From positions 62,001 through 126,000 of the forward strand of contig CAZSBG010000001.1 in the NCBI GenBank assembly GCA_964605145.1: 64,000 nt of DNA. Direction: 5' to 3'. The notes beneath the pieces are model-generated. The model was given only the letters and a program-made list of their open reading frames with translations. It was not told the DNA's origin and did no database searches. Below, in pieces: positions 36,356 through 44,020 of this stretch. Position numbers and translations under genes: made by a program. Position 1 is the first letter of the stretch; each line of letters starts with the position of its first letter. This DNA comes from CAZSBG01 sp964605145. GTDB taxonomy: Bacteria; Zhuqueibacterota; Zhuqueibacteria; Thermofontimicrobiales; Thermofontimicrobiaceae.

Positions 36356-37048
36356 CTACCTGTCGCTAACATATAAAATTAAATTGACCGATGAAATTAA
36401 GAAATAACCATAGTTTACTATATCACGTGCACTAATTCTTCTCTTTGGACGGGCAATAATCTGGTCACCGGTTTTTATATTGATATCCGCGAGAGAATAA
36501 CCTTTCTCGAATTGTTCCAACAAATTGCTCATAACAACTTCTCCGCCTCGCTCCACGCGAAGCGAGCGTAAATCACAATCTTCATTCGGACCTTCTGCTA
36601 ATTCAATAAGTTCCCATAAAGAACTCTCTGCACTGATTCTGTAGGCACCCGGCTTTTGGAATGCGCCCATTAATGTAATACGGATCAACGGTGTAGCGAT
36701 AATATAGGGTTCTTTGAAATGCGGACTAAATTTATCCATCAAATATTTGGCGAGACTGAACCTGTCGTGGCCTACGACTTTTATCTCTCCAATAAGTGGT
36801 AACATGATATAGCCTCGGCTGTTTATCGTATAATCATCGCTGATATCAAAAGATTCTTTATCAGAAGTTCTTGCAACATCGACGAAATAAATTCGAACCG
36901 CATCGCCGGGATAAAATTCATTTCGAACCCGTGTGCTGTTTTGTGCAATCCCTGTTGATACACAAATAATCTCAATGAGCAATACGACCAGAAATAGAAA
37001 AGAAATTCTTTTCAATAGCTTTGAAGCATTTTTCATCATAACACCCAT
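36356..37048 (-). CDS. Polysaccharide export protein (Wza-like, Poly_export + SLBB)
   Basis: The 230-residue protein has an N-terminal signal segment near residues 12-32. A Poly_export domain follows (YPGDAVRIYFVDVARTS ... YTINSRGYIMLPLIG), and one SLBB-like domain (ITLMGAFQKPGAYRISAES, about 125-205). The C-terminal hydrophobic segment NYGYFLISSVNLILYVSD could span a membrane. It is shorter than E. coli Wza and lacks a lipobox Cys before the mature region, so its outer-membrane state is unclear. The longest frame starts at 37048. An ATG at 37039 with AAGGG upstream is the better start by ribosome site. It is the first gene of the main export set. Confidence 0.88.
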   Translation of the reverse strand: MGVMMKNASKLLKRISFLFLVVLLIEIICVSTGIAQNSTRVRNEFYPGDAVRIYFVDVARTSDKESFDISDDYTINSRGYIMLPLIGEIKVVGHDRFSLAKYLMDKFSPHFKEPYIIATPLIRITLMGAFQKPGAYRISAESSLWELIELAEGPNEDCDLRSLRVERGGEVVMSNLLEQFEKGYSLADINIKTGDQIIARPKRRISARDIVNYGYFLISSVNLILYVSDR

Positions 37049-37070
37049 CCCTTAATTTAATGAAACAAAG

Positions 37071-37110
37071 AAAAAAAACCCCTGAAATATTGCAAACATA
37101 TTAGCAGGGG
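37071..37110 (-). terminator. Intrinsic terminator between STAS gene and export operon
   Basis: On the minus strand CCCCTG (37110-37105) pairs with CAGGGG (37084-37079), separated by a 20-base loop, and is followed directly by a run of eight T. It lies only about 22 bases upstream of the wza-like start at 37048. It therefore separates the STAS protein gene from the export operon, or serves as an attenuator if the promoter for the operon lies between 37111 and 37170. No clear promoter was identified in that interval. Confidence 0.8.
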
Positions 37111-37170
37111 CTTTAAACAATTTTACAATCCTCATCCCACAGCCACTTCACCATTTTTTAGACAATAAAA

Positions 37171-37893
37171 CTATCGAGACCGATAAAAGCGATATCTTTT
37201 TTCCCGCGTTTCTAAATTATATTTTTTCAAGATATCTCTTATTTTGAAGAATCCGACCTTTTCAAAACCAAACCGTTGCGAGTTCAGCTTTTTCCTTATT
37301 TGTTTAGAACCATCGTTCGGATTTTCAACAACGATTAATTTAATCTTCTCGACCAGTGGTAATGTAGCTTCGTTGATCTTTGGTTTTGAGAAAGAATGCC
37401 TGGACTTGGGTCTTCGCTCACTTTTTGGCGACGTTTTTTGAGCCATTGCCTTGGGCGATGGAATTGAGACTGCTACTGCATCGGCGTTAGCTGGTGCCTT
37501 TTTTCGTTGGACACTCTTCGTAATATCCAATCCGATACAAATATCAAAATCATTAACAGCTTCTTCGATAGTTTCATAATAGTCCAGTATCCGATTAAAT
37601 TCTAACATTTCAAATACTTCATTTACATCAGGCGTCATCTGGACTATTTTTAAATCGCCACCATGTTCACGAATGTTCCGAATCTCTCCAACAAAAACCC
37701 CCCACCCTGCACTGCTTACATAATTGACGCCCCCCATGTCAATTATCAGTTGATAAATTCCATCATTTATAATATTATTGAGTTTTGCGGAAACTTCACT
37801 CGAAGTCGTTGTGTCAATATATCCCTTTAATTTTACAAGAACAATATCCCCCCTTGCGCCGATATTGTTAAGGGCTAATTCAATTCCCTGCAT
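37171..37893 (-). CDS. STAS-domain protein with basic DNA-binding-like C-terminal domain
   Basis: The 240-residue protein has an anti-anti-sigma type STAS domain in residues 1-110: LVKLKGYIDTTTSSEV and LIIDMGGVNYVSSAGWGVF. The paired serines correspond to the phosphorylated Ser of SpoIIAA-like proteins. A linker rich in Lys, Pro and Ser (about 125-175) follows. The last 60 residues are basic and helix-rich (KIKLIVVENPNDGSKQIRKK ... YRFYRSR) and resemble a winged-helix; this domain call is my own inference. The ATG at 37893 is chosen over a TTG two codons earlier. It may gate polysaccharide expression, because it sits at the head of the operon behind a sigma-54-type promoter. Confidence 0.75.
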   Translation of the reverse strand: MQGIELALNNIGARGDIVLVKLKGYIDTTTSSEVSAKLNNIINDGIYQLIIDMGGVNYVSSAGWGVFVGEIRNIREHGGDLKIVQMTPDVNEVFEMLEFNRILDYYETIEEAVNDFDICIGLDITKSVQRKKAPANADAVAVSIPSPKAMAQKTSPKSERRPKSRHSFSKPKINEATLPLVEKIKLIVVENPNDGSKQIRKKLNSQRFGFEKVGFFKIRDILKKYNLETREKRYRFYRSR

Positions 37894-37989
37894 TGACAAT
37901 ATTCATCCATGTTCAGTGAGAAATATTCAACCAGCAAAACATTTGCCCGAATGTAAAATGCGATCAGAATTCCAATGCACTCGAATTGT

Positions 37990-38005
37990 TGCAAAGACAA
38001 TGCCA
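37990..38005 (-). promoter_or_regulatory. Sigma-54 (RpoN) type promoter upstream of the STAS gene
   Basis: The minus strand reads TGGCATTGTCTTTGCA, with GG and GC separated by exactly ten bases, matching the -24/-12 consensus TGGCAC-N5-TTGCA. The site lies about 97 bases upstream of the ATG at 37893. The rest of the 317-bp gap 37894-38210 is AT-rich and codes for nothing I can support. Its upstream part could hold activator sites, but I see no confident palindrome. No bacterial enhancer-binding protein is encoded in the window, so the activator would be elsewhere. Confidence 0.7.
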
Positions 38006-38210
38006 TTTTTTTTTAGGCACAATGTTTTGCTTATTATTTAATTTACATTCATTCCAGAATGTTATATTTTGAGAATTGTGCCAAGATTCATGTACTGATG
38101 CGAAACATTGTTACATCTTGGAACAAAGTAAGAGATGATTTTTTAACAATTTAGTTAATTTATATATTGTAAATTTTTACGAAACTCAGGGGCAATTCTA
38201 CCTTATTGCA

Positions 38211-39689
38211 TCAGTTTACAATTTTTTCATATAACTGCTCATATTTTTCAGCAGATACTTGCCACGAAAAATCCTGTTTCATCGCCCGAATCATTAACTT
38301 TCGCCATTCGTCCTTATGCTGGAACGCGTCGACTGCGCGACGAATTTCCTGGAGCATGGCAGAGGCGTTGTATTCCATAAAAACGAATCCGCATCCTTTT
38401 TTCAGATCCGGCGAAATATTTTTCACCGTGTCGATAAACCCGCCAGTCGCGCGAACAATTGGAATTGTGCCGTATTTTAGACTGTAAAGCTGGTTCAGTC
38501 CGCAGGGTTCAAATTGCGAGGGCATCAAGAACATATCGCATCCCGCCTCAATTAGATGGGCCAATTTATTGTCAAATTTAAGATTCACGGATAATTTATT
38601 TGGATATTTTTTGACCAGCTTCTCAAACAACTGATGATATTTTTGATCGCCCGTGCCGAGTAAGATATATTGAATGTTCATTTTGAACATTTTTTCGAGC
38701 GCTTCTTCAATCAAATCAAACCCTTTTTGATCGGTCAATCGCGAAACCGTTCCTATGACTGCGGTGTTTTCATCAAACGGTAGACCTAACGATTCAACAA
38801 GCGCTTTTTTGTTCTCAAGTTTTCCGGAAAAATCGCGGCGAGAATAATTGTTCGGGATAAGTTTATCCGTTTCAGGATCCCAAACAGAATAATCGATGCC
38901 ATTGACAATGCCATACAAATCTTTTTTTCGTTTTCTCAATACAAATTGCAGACCACGTCCAAATTCATCAGATTTTTGAATTTCTTTTGCATAATTTTTA
39001 CTCACCGTATTAATGACATCGGCATAAACAATACCACCTTTAAGAAAATTTATATTTCCCCAAAATTCAATCGGACTTTCTTTATAATATAAATCTTCGG
39101 GAATACCCATAATTGGCAAAATTTCATCCTTGAAAATTCCCTGATAGGCGATATTATGAATCGAAAGCAAACTATGCGTATCGGAAAAAAACGGATCATC
39201 TTTCAGAACGGTTTTCAGGAATAGCGGGATGAGCGCTGTTTGCCAATCGTTACAATGAATGATATCCGGCTGCCAGTGAAGAATTTTTAGAATTTCCAGC
39301 GCGGCTCGACTAAAAAATATAAACCGCTCGGCATTGTCCGGCCAATCCTTATTTGTTTCCGGATCATTATATAATTCGGATCGATTGAAATATTCTTTAT
39401 TTTCAACAAAATAGACCTGTACTTTGGAATCAGGTAAAAAAGCTGATTTAACATTGGCGGCCTCGGTTTTTGTGCCCATCGGAACTTTAATATTTTTCAA
39501 CCGGATTACTTCTCTGAGCGTATACTTTCTTTCGTTTATTGAGGCATATTTGGGCATGAACAACCGAACATCATGTTCTTTTTCCTTCAAGATTTTTGGT
39601 AATGCTCCTGAAACGTCAGCCAGTCCACCCGTTTTTGCAAATGGGGCAATTTCTGAGGAAATGTACATTATCTTGAGTTTGTTTTGCAT
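38211..39689 (-). CDS. glgA: Glycogen synthase (ADP-glucose type, GT5)
   Basis: The 492-residue protein begins MQNKLKIMYISSEIAPFAKT and has the KTGGLADV nucleotide-sugar loop at residues 19-26. HCNDWQTALIPLF, RLTDQKGFDLI and PSQFEPCGLNQLYSLKYGTIPIV (donor-site Glu region) mark it as GT5. It elongates alpha-1,4-glucan from an NDP-glucose donor in the cytoplasm. It is located 83 bp after galT, suggesting a shared storage or UDP-sugar theme with the glycan locus. The ribosome site GAGG lies about six bases before the ATG at 39689. Confidence 0.94.
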   Translation of the reverse strand: MQNKLKIMYISSEIAPFAKTGGLADVSGALPKILKEKEHDVRLFMPKYASINERKYTLREVIRLKNIKVPMGTKTEAANVKSAFLPDSKVQVYFVENKEYFNRSELYNDPETNKDWPDNAERFIFFSRAALEILKILHWQPDIIHCNDWQTALIPLFLKTVLKDDPFFSDTHSLLSIHNIAYQGIFKDEILPIMGIPEDLYYKESPIEFWGNINFLKGGIVYADVINTVSKNYAKEIQKSDEFGRGLQFVLRKRKKDLYGIVNGIDYSVWDPETDKLIPNNYSRRDFSGKLENKKALVESLGLPFDENTAVIGTVSRLTDQKGFDLIEEALEKMFKMNIQYILLGTGDQKYHQLFEKLVKKYPNKLSVNLKFDNKLAHLIEAGCDMFLMPSQFEPCGLNQLYSLKYGTIPIVRATGGFIDTVKNISPDLKKGCGFVFMEYNASAMLQEIRRAVDAFQHKDEWRKLMIRAMKQDFSWQVSAEKYEQLYEKIVN

Positions 39690-39772
39690 AACTGCCTCTT
39701 TTTTTTGGAATAGAATATTTAACGATCTAAAATATTATTCCGGTGATAAACTCGTTATCTTTTAAGAATCAT

Positions 39773-40792
39773 CTATAGTTGTATTTCACGAAGAGCCATC
39801 GCAGCATCTTCAGGCGGTGTCTGATTAATATAAAATCCCGATCCCCATTCAAACCCGGCCACCTTCGTCAATTTCGGAATTATTTCAATATGCCAGTGAT
39901 ACTCCAAATATTCGAGATCTTGTAAGGGCGATGTGTGGATAATAAAATTATATGGTGGATTATCGAGAGTTTTGTTAATTCTTTGCAATATTTCCTTAAC
40001 TGTCGCTGCAAGATCGTACGTTTCCTCAAATGAAATGCTTTCAAAGCTAAACCTGTGCTGTGTGGGCAAAAGCCAGGTTTCAAATGGAAATCGCGCTGCA
40101 AATGGTTCAAAGACCACAAAATTGGGATTATTAATGACCAGGCGTGATTTCCACTGAATCTCCTGCCTGATTATATCGCAGTAAATGCAACGTTCTTTGT
40201 AGTTGTAATATCTCCGTGCGCCATCCAATTCTTCAGTGACGCGTTTCGGAATGATGGGCATGGCGATTATTTGCGAATGAGAATGCTCCAGGGATGCGCC
40301 AGCCGCCTTTCCCTGATTTTTGAAAACAAGGATATATTTAAATCGGATATCATTCTTTAAATCTAAAATTCTTTCGCGAAAAATCCAAAAAATATCTCTA
40401 ATTTGATCCACCGAAAGGTCCGGCAATTCCACTAAATGGTCCGGGCTTTCGATGACAACTTCGTGCGCGCCGATTCCATTCATCATATCAAAAATGCCTT
40501 CACCCCGACGATTGAGTTCTCCTTCAATTTGAAGCGCAGGGAATTTATTCGGCACAACGCGAATATCCCAGCCGGGAGTATCCTTACCGGTCCCGTTCAT
40601 TCGTTTTGCGCTTATCTCAGGTGGTGTTTTATCTTCATTGCCCGGGCAAAAAGGACAAAAGCCTCCCCGTTTGACTTCACTTTCCACGGCCCAGTCAGAA
40701 GGTCTCTTTCCCCGGTCGGTTGAAATTATTACCCATCGCCCAATTACAGGATCCTTTCGAAGTTGAGGGGGCTCACGCATATCATCCGTCAT
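39773..40792 (-). CDS. galT: Galactose-1-phosphate uridylyltransferase
   Basis: The 339-residue protein shows RKDPVIGRWVIISTDRGKRP and CPFCPGNEDKTPPEI, the latter with zinc-ligand Cys residues. The active-site HxH motif is in ASLEHSHSQIIAMP. The late block is LEYHWHIEIIPKLTKVAGFE. It exchanges UMP between UDP-glucose and galactose-1-phosphate, feeding UDP-galactose to glycan synthesis. Some archaeal and bacterial relatives act on other hexose-1-phosphates, so the hexose preference is not certain. A sigma-70-like promoter lies about 50-78 bases upstream. Confidence 0.92.
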   Translation of the reverse strand: MTDDMREPPQLRKDPVIGRWVIISTDRGKRPSDWAVESEVKRGGFCPFCPGNEDKTPPEISAKRMNGTGKDTPGWDIRVVPNKFPALQIEGELNRRGEGIFDMMNGIGAHEVVIESPDHLVELPDLSVDQIRDIFWIFRERILDLKNDIRFKYILVFKNQGKAAGASLEHSHSQIIAMPIIPKRVTEELDGARRYYNYKERCIYCDIIRQEIQWKSRLVINNPNFVVFEPFAARFPFETWLLPTQHRFSFESISFEETYDLAATVKEILQRINKTLDNPPYNFIIHTSPLQDLEYLEYHWHIEIIPKLTKVAGFEWGSGFYINQTPPEDAAMALREIQL

Positions 40793-40842
40793 CTTAAGAT
40801 TATTCCTATTCCAATAGTTATCGACTTGAAAATATAAACTTT

Positions 40843-40870
40843 AATATAAGCATTTTTTCATTAAAATCAA
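40843..40870 (-). promoter_or_regulatory. Sigma-70-like promoter for galT
   Basis: The minus strand shows TTGATT (40870-40865) and TATATT (40848-40843), separated by 16 bases, at 50-78 bases before the galT ATG. It abuts the terminator of the upstream gene, which supports a fresh transcription start here. It is called from sequence match only. Confidence 0.5.
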
Positions 40871-40908
40871 TATAAAAATAAAGGCCGAAGGGAAAAACCC
40901 CTCCGACC
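40871..40908 (-). terminator. Intrinsic terminator after the CpoB-like lipoprotein gene
   Basis: On the minus strand GGTCGGAGGG (40908-40899) pairs with CCCTTCGGCC (40892-40883) through two G-U pairs. A loop of GTTTTT follows, and the sequence after the stem is TTTATTTTTA. It lies about 32 bases downstream of the lipoprotein gene stop. This separates the outer-membrane protein/lipoprotein unit from galT. Confidence 0.85.
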
Positions 40909-40939
40909 TCTGATTTCAGTGCCAAGAATGAAGCTAAAG

Positions 40940-41749
40940 TTAAAGTTTTGCAATAAACTCTTGGGCTTTTGGAATAAATTCACTTTCAGGATAGTCGCTG
41001 ATGAGTTGCTCAAATTCCTGCCGAGCGCGACCACGATCTCCCAACCGCCAATAGCATAGCCCCAACTTCAATTGTGCTGCATCCGCTTTATTTGCATCGG
41101 TGAAAGAAAAAACTTTTGTAAATTCTATAATGGCCTGATTATAATCACTTAATCCATAGTAGCATTCACCGATCCAGTAACGACAATTATCGGATAACGA
41201 ATTGGTTGCATCTCGTGCTAATAATTCATCGAACATCTGAATCGCGACTTTATAGTTTCGATTGTTATATTCGGACAATGCATTCTGGTAATCCAATTTA
41301 AAATTACCTGTTGCAGCGTAAGAGCTTCTTTCCGCAGTTGCAGGTCTGGTATAATCCTGAGTTTCCAATTTGGAAATCTTTTCATCTTTCATGGCAATTT
41401 CTGTTTTTAGATTGGATATCTCACTATCTTTCTGTGTGAGTTTTTGCTCCAATTCTGTAATTTCTGTTGTGAGTTCATCTTCGCTTGCTGTAGTTTCAGT
41501 GCTTGTTGGTTGTTCCCGTTGTTCTTTCTGAATACCCAAAAGTTGAAGAACTTCATCTTCTTCAGGATTCTGACTTTGATCTTCGCCCTCATCGGTGATT
41601 CCGAACAACTGATCGATTTCAGATTGTTCTCCATCTGCCCCCATGGTTCCTTCAGTATTAATATCAGGTTGATTCGAACTGCACCCCCAAACGAAAAGAA
41701 GGCTTATGAATATAACAATAATGGTACGACTAAATTTTAATGTTTTCAT
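40940..41749 (-). CDS. Lipoprotein with coiled coil and TPR repeats, CpoB/YbgF-like
   Basis: The 269-residue protein has a lipoprotein signal ending FVWGC (Cys near residue 23). An acidic low-complexity segment follows, then a coiled coil at about residues 92-130. The last 120 residues have TPR repeats: FKLDYQNALSEYNNRNYKVA, NCRYWIGECYYGLSDYNQAI, AAQLKLGLCYWRLGDRGRA. This layout matches CpoB/YbgF, which links outer-membrane constriction to peptidoglycan synthesis in the Tol-Pal system. The tol genes are not in the window. It follows the outer-membrane protein gene by 19 bp, and the two are probably cotranscribed. Confidence 0.85.
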   Translation of the reverse strand: MKTLKFSRTIIVIFISLLFVWGCSSNQPDINTEGTMGADGEQSEIDQLFGITDEGEDQSQNPEEDEVLQLLGIQKEQREQPTSTETTASEDELTTEITELEQKLTQKDSEISNLKTEIAMKDEKISKLETQDYTRPATAERSSYAATGNFKLDYQNALSEYNNRNYKVAIQMFDELLARDATNSLSDNCRYWIGECYYGLSDYNQAIIEFTKVFSFTDANKADAAQLKLGLCYWRLGDRGRARQEFEQLISDYPESEFIPKAQEFIAKL

Positions 41750-41768
41750 AAAACTCCCCTCTCAATCT

Positions 41769-42938
41769 TTATTGTTGTTTTCTTAAAATTAGGTAACTCG
41801 CACCGCCCCATCCTGCCAAGGCTGCAGTTCCGCTAAGTATTCTCCATAATTTCGAATTACCCAGGACTTCTACTCTGACCGGCAATTTTGGCAATCCGCT
41901 GTAACCAACGCCGCTCACTGCTTCATCAACGGCAATCACACAATATTCCAAACCTTGTTTTTTAACCGCATTCCCGGGAATAAATCCTTCATATAGCGTG
42001 CCGCCGATACAACGCAATTTCCCCACTTTCCAACGATCAAATCCCAGTGGTCTGTAAATAACTGAGGCAACTTTCAACTGCTTATTTTCATAAATATCAG
42101 CTTGAATTTTAACGGTCTGTCCTTCTTCGACCCTTCTGACAGGAGAGTGAATAACGACTGGCGGCTCTTTATCAACATCGGTGCTAATCTGATCTGCTAC
42201 GCTCAAAGCGATTGTCACCGGTGGGATTCCATCAGGCGCTCCATCGTGATCCATATACCCATCCGGGTCTTCGCGGATTTCCGGTTTCAAATCCAGTTCG
42301 TCCGGAATGCCATCATTATCCCGGTCACCGCGCGTACTGCCTCGGAAATAATAGGTGAATCCCCCGTAAACATCGATAACGCCATCATTTTCATCGCCGG
42401 AATATCTATTGTCAAGCATATCTGACATGGAATATCGAAATGTGGCTCCCACGTTCAAATAAAACGTTCGCGAACGATTCAATTGAATTTCCAGTCCTGC
42501 GCCGCTCTTGACAAAAGATTCGTGCCCTTTTGCCAGTTTCCCGGATGAATACCGAACCGTTTCCCCGTCTTCAGTATAATTCCAGTAGAAACCACCGGCG
42601 CCGAGCACCACGTAAGGATTCACTTTTGCCAGAGGGAAGAACGAAAAAATGAGATGCCCTTCATAGGGAGTAATAATCGTTTGGAAATCCGGTGCATCTT
42701 CATCACCGACAACCGAGTATCCGCCTTCAAAGCCAATCGCCAGATAATCAAATAAATTGTAGTTCAAATGGCCATAAATGAATGGCTTAAACGATGGATT
42801 TTTGAGGTCTCCTTCCAGCCGATTTATTCCTGCCCTCAAACCAATACCAAAATTTGACTGATCTCCGCCACCCAAAACAGCCGTCGATGAAAAAAGAACA
42901 ATTATTAATATATTCAAATAAGTTGTTTTTCTTATCAA
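41769..42938 (-). CDS. Outer-membrane beta-barrel protein with Asp-rich calcium-type repeats
   Basis: The 389-residue protein has a signal peptide (ILIIVLFSSTAVLGG). A probable eight-strand OmpA-type barrel follows in residues 24-200 (FGIGLRAGINRLEG, LNYNLFDYLAIGFEGGYS, VVLGAGGFYWNYTE). Next are Asp-rich segments RGDRDNDGIPDELD and DPDGYMDHDGAPDGIP, like thrombospondin type 3 calcium sites, then an immunoglobulin-like stretch. The end carries a hydrophobic segment (LSGTAALAGWGGASYLILRK), unusual for an outer-membrane protein. The start is TTG at 42938, with AGGAG seven bases upstream. No specific function is known. Confidence 0.7.
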   Translation of the reverse strand: MIRKTTYLNILIIVLFSSTAVLGGGDQSNFGIGLRAGINRLEGDLKNPSFKPFIYGHLNYNLFDYLAIGFEGGYSVVGDEDAPDFQTIITPYEGHLIFSFFPLAKVNPYVVLGAGGFYWNYTEDGETVRYSSGKLAKGHESFVKSGAGLEIQLNRSRTFYLNVGATFRYSMSDMLDNRYSGDENDGVIDVYGGFTYYFRGSTRGDRDNDGIPDELDLKPEIREDPDGYMDHDGAPDGIPPVTIALSVADQISTDVDKEPPVVIHSPVRRVEEGQTVKIQADIYENKQLKVASVIYRPLGFDRWKVGKLRCIGGTLYEGFIPGNAVKKQGLEYCVIAVDEAVSGVGYSGLPKLPVRVEVLGNSKLWRILSGTAALAGWGGASYLILRKQQ

Positions 42939-42989
42939 TCTAATTCTCCTTTTGCATAACTAAAAGAGTTTGAGGAACTTAGTAATAAA

Positions 42990-43018
42990 AATGTATTAAA
43001 CTTTAACTAAAAAGTCAA
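42990..43018 (-). promoter_or_regulatory. Sigma-70-like promoter for the outer-membrane protein gene
   Basis: The minus strand shows TTGACT (43018-43013) and TACATT (42995-42990), with a 17-base spacer. It lies about 52 bases upstream of the TTG start at 42938, which has a strong AGGAG site. The surrounding gap of 223 bases (42939-43161) is AT-rich and has no other feature I can support. Confidence 0.65.
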
Positions 43019-43161
43019 GCGATTTTTTTGTTTTTAACAATTATGTAACAAGATTTACCTATTATCTAAAAATATTAACCATATCTTTTATTTATTCACA
43101 ATCATTCCAATTTTGTCAGTACCATAAAAAATCCGCTTTAAATTACTGAACAAAATCCAGA

Positions 43162-43998
43162 TCATTTTTTTCCTGGTAATTTTTCATTTAAATTAATTTT
43201 ATCGTGATTTTTTAATTTGATGATGATAAATGCCACGCCAAATACGATAAGCAGTATGCTGATCCCCTGGTTCACAGATACCGAAAAATTTCCCATCTGT
43301 AGCAAAACCATACTGTTTTCATAATACCTGAAGATATCTACAGTGAATCTTGAAATTCCGTACAAAATGAAAAAGATAAAAAGTAGAAATCCATCAAATT
43401 TTTTAAAACGCTCGAGCAAGAGTGTGACGCCCAAAATTATCAAACCATAAAATGAAGAATAAAGTTGCGCCGGATGAATCGCTTCACCGGGGAAGCAGTA
43501 GCCTGCAGGGCTATCCTGTGGAAAAACCATGCCCCAGGGCGTTTCCGTGGGAACCCCATAGCAGCAGCCATTCAGGAAGCAACCAATTCGCGTGACGAAA
43601 ATGCCCAGACCCAGCGCCGGCACCATAATATCCGATATTTTCAGCACTGGCATTTTTTTTATTTTCATAAATATGATACTAAATAGCAGTGCGGCAATGA
43701 ATCCGCCCAGCATGGTTAAGCCGGCAATGCCAACCTGTCCCGAGCTTTGGAACGGATTGATGGTGTCCAGCCAGTGGCCCTTGAATTCTTCGAGATGAAA
43801 AATCACATATAAAAAACGCGCGCCCAAAATAGCGCTGATCACGATTCCTACTGACAAATCGACTACATTATTGGGATCGATTCCCTGCTTCTTTGCCCGA
43901 TACATGGAAAAATAAATTCCAAGAAGAAATGATAGAGCCAACGCCAGACCATAACTATGAATTTCCAAAGGACCAATTTCAAATAATTTTGAATGCAC
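43162..43998 (-). CDS. lgt: Prolipoprotein diacylglyceryl transferase
   Basis: The 278-residue polytopic membrane protein has LSFLLGIYFSMYRAKKQGID near residue 20 and TMLGGFIAALLFS. The conserved RIGCFLNGCCYGVPTETPWG contains the essential Arg. HPAQLYSSFYGL, also essential in the family, follows. It attaches diacylglycerol from phosphatidylglycerol to the lipobox Cys of prolipoproteins, such as the CpoB-like protein nearby. It ends the cell-shape unit: rodA is 22 bp upstream. Confidence 0.93.
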   Translation of the reverse strand: MHSKLFEIGPLEIHSYGLALALSFLLGIYFSMYRAKKQGIDPNNVVDLSVGIVISAILGARFLYVIFHLEEFKGHWLDTINPFQSSGQVGIAGLTMLGGFIAALLFSIIFMKIKKMPVLKISDIMVPALGLGIFVTRIGCFLNGCCYGVPTETPWGMVFPQDSPAGYCFPGEAIHPAQLYSSFYGLIILGVTLLLERFKKFDGFLLFIFFILYGISRFTVDIFRYYENSMVLLQMGNFSVSVNQGISILLIVFGVAFIIIKLKNHDKINLNEKLPGKK

Positions 43999-44020
43999 TT
44001 TAAATTTCCTACAAATTTAG

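Noticed and set aside
36950..37039. Lipobox in the Wza-like protein
   Set aside because: The Cys in the signal region is preceded by EII, not by a Leu-Ala-Gly type lipobox, so lipidation is not called.
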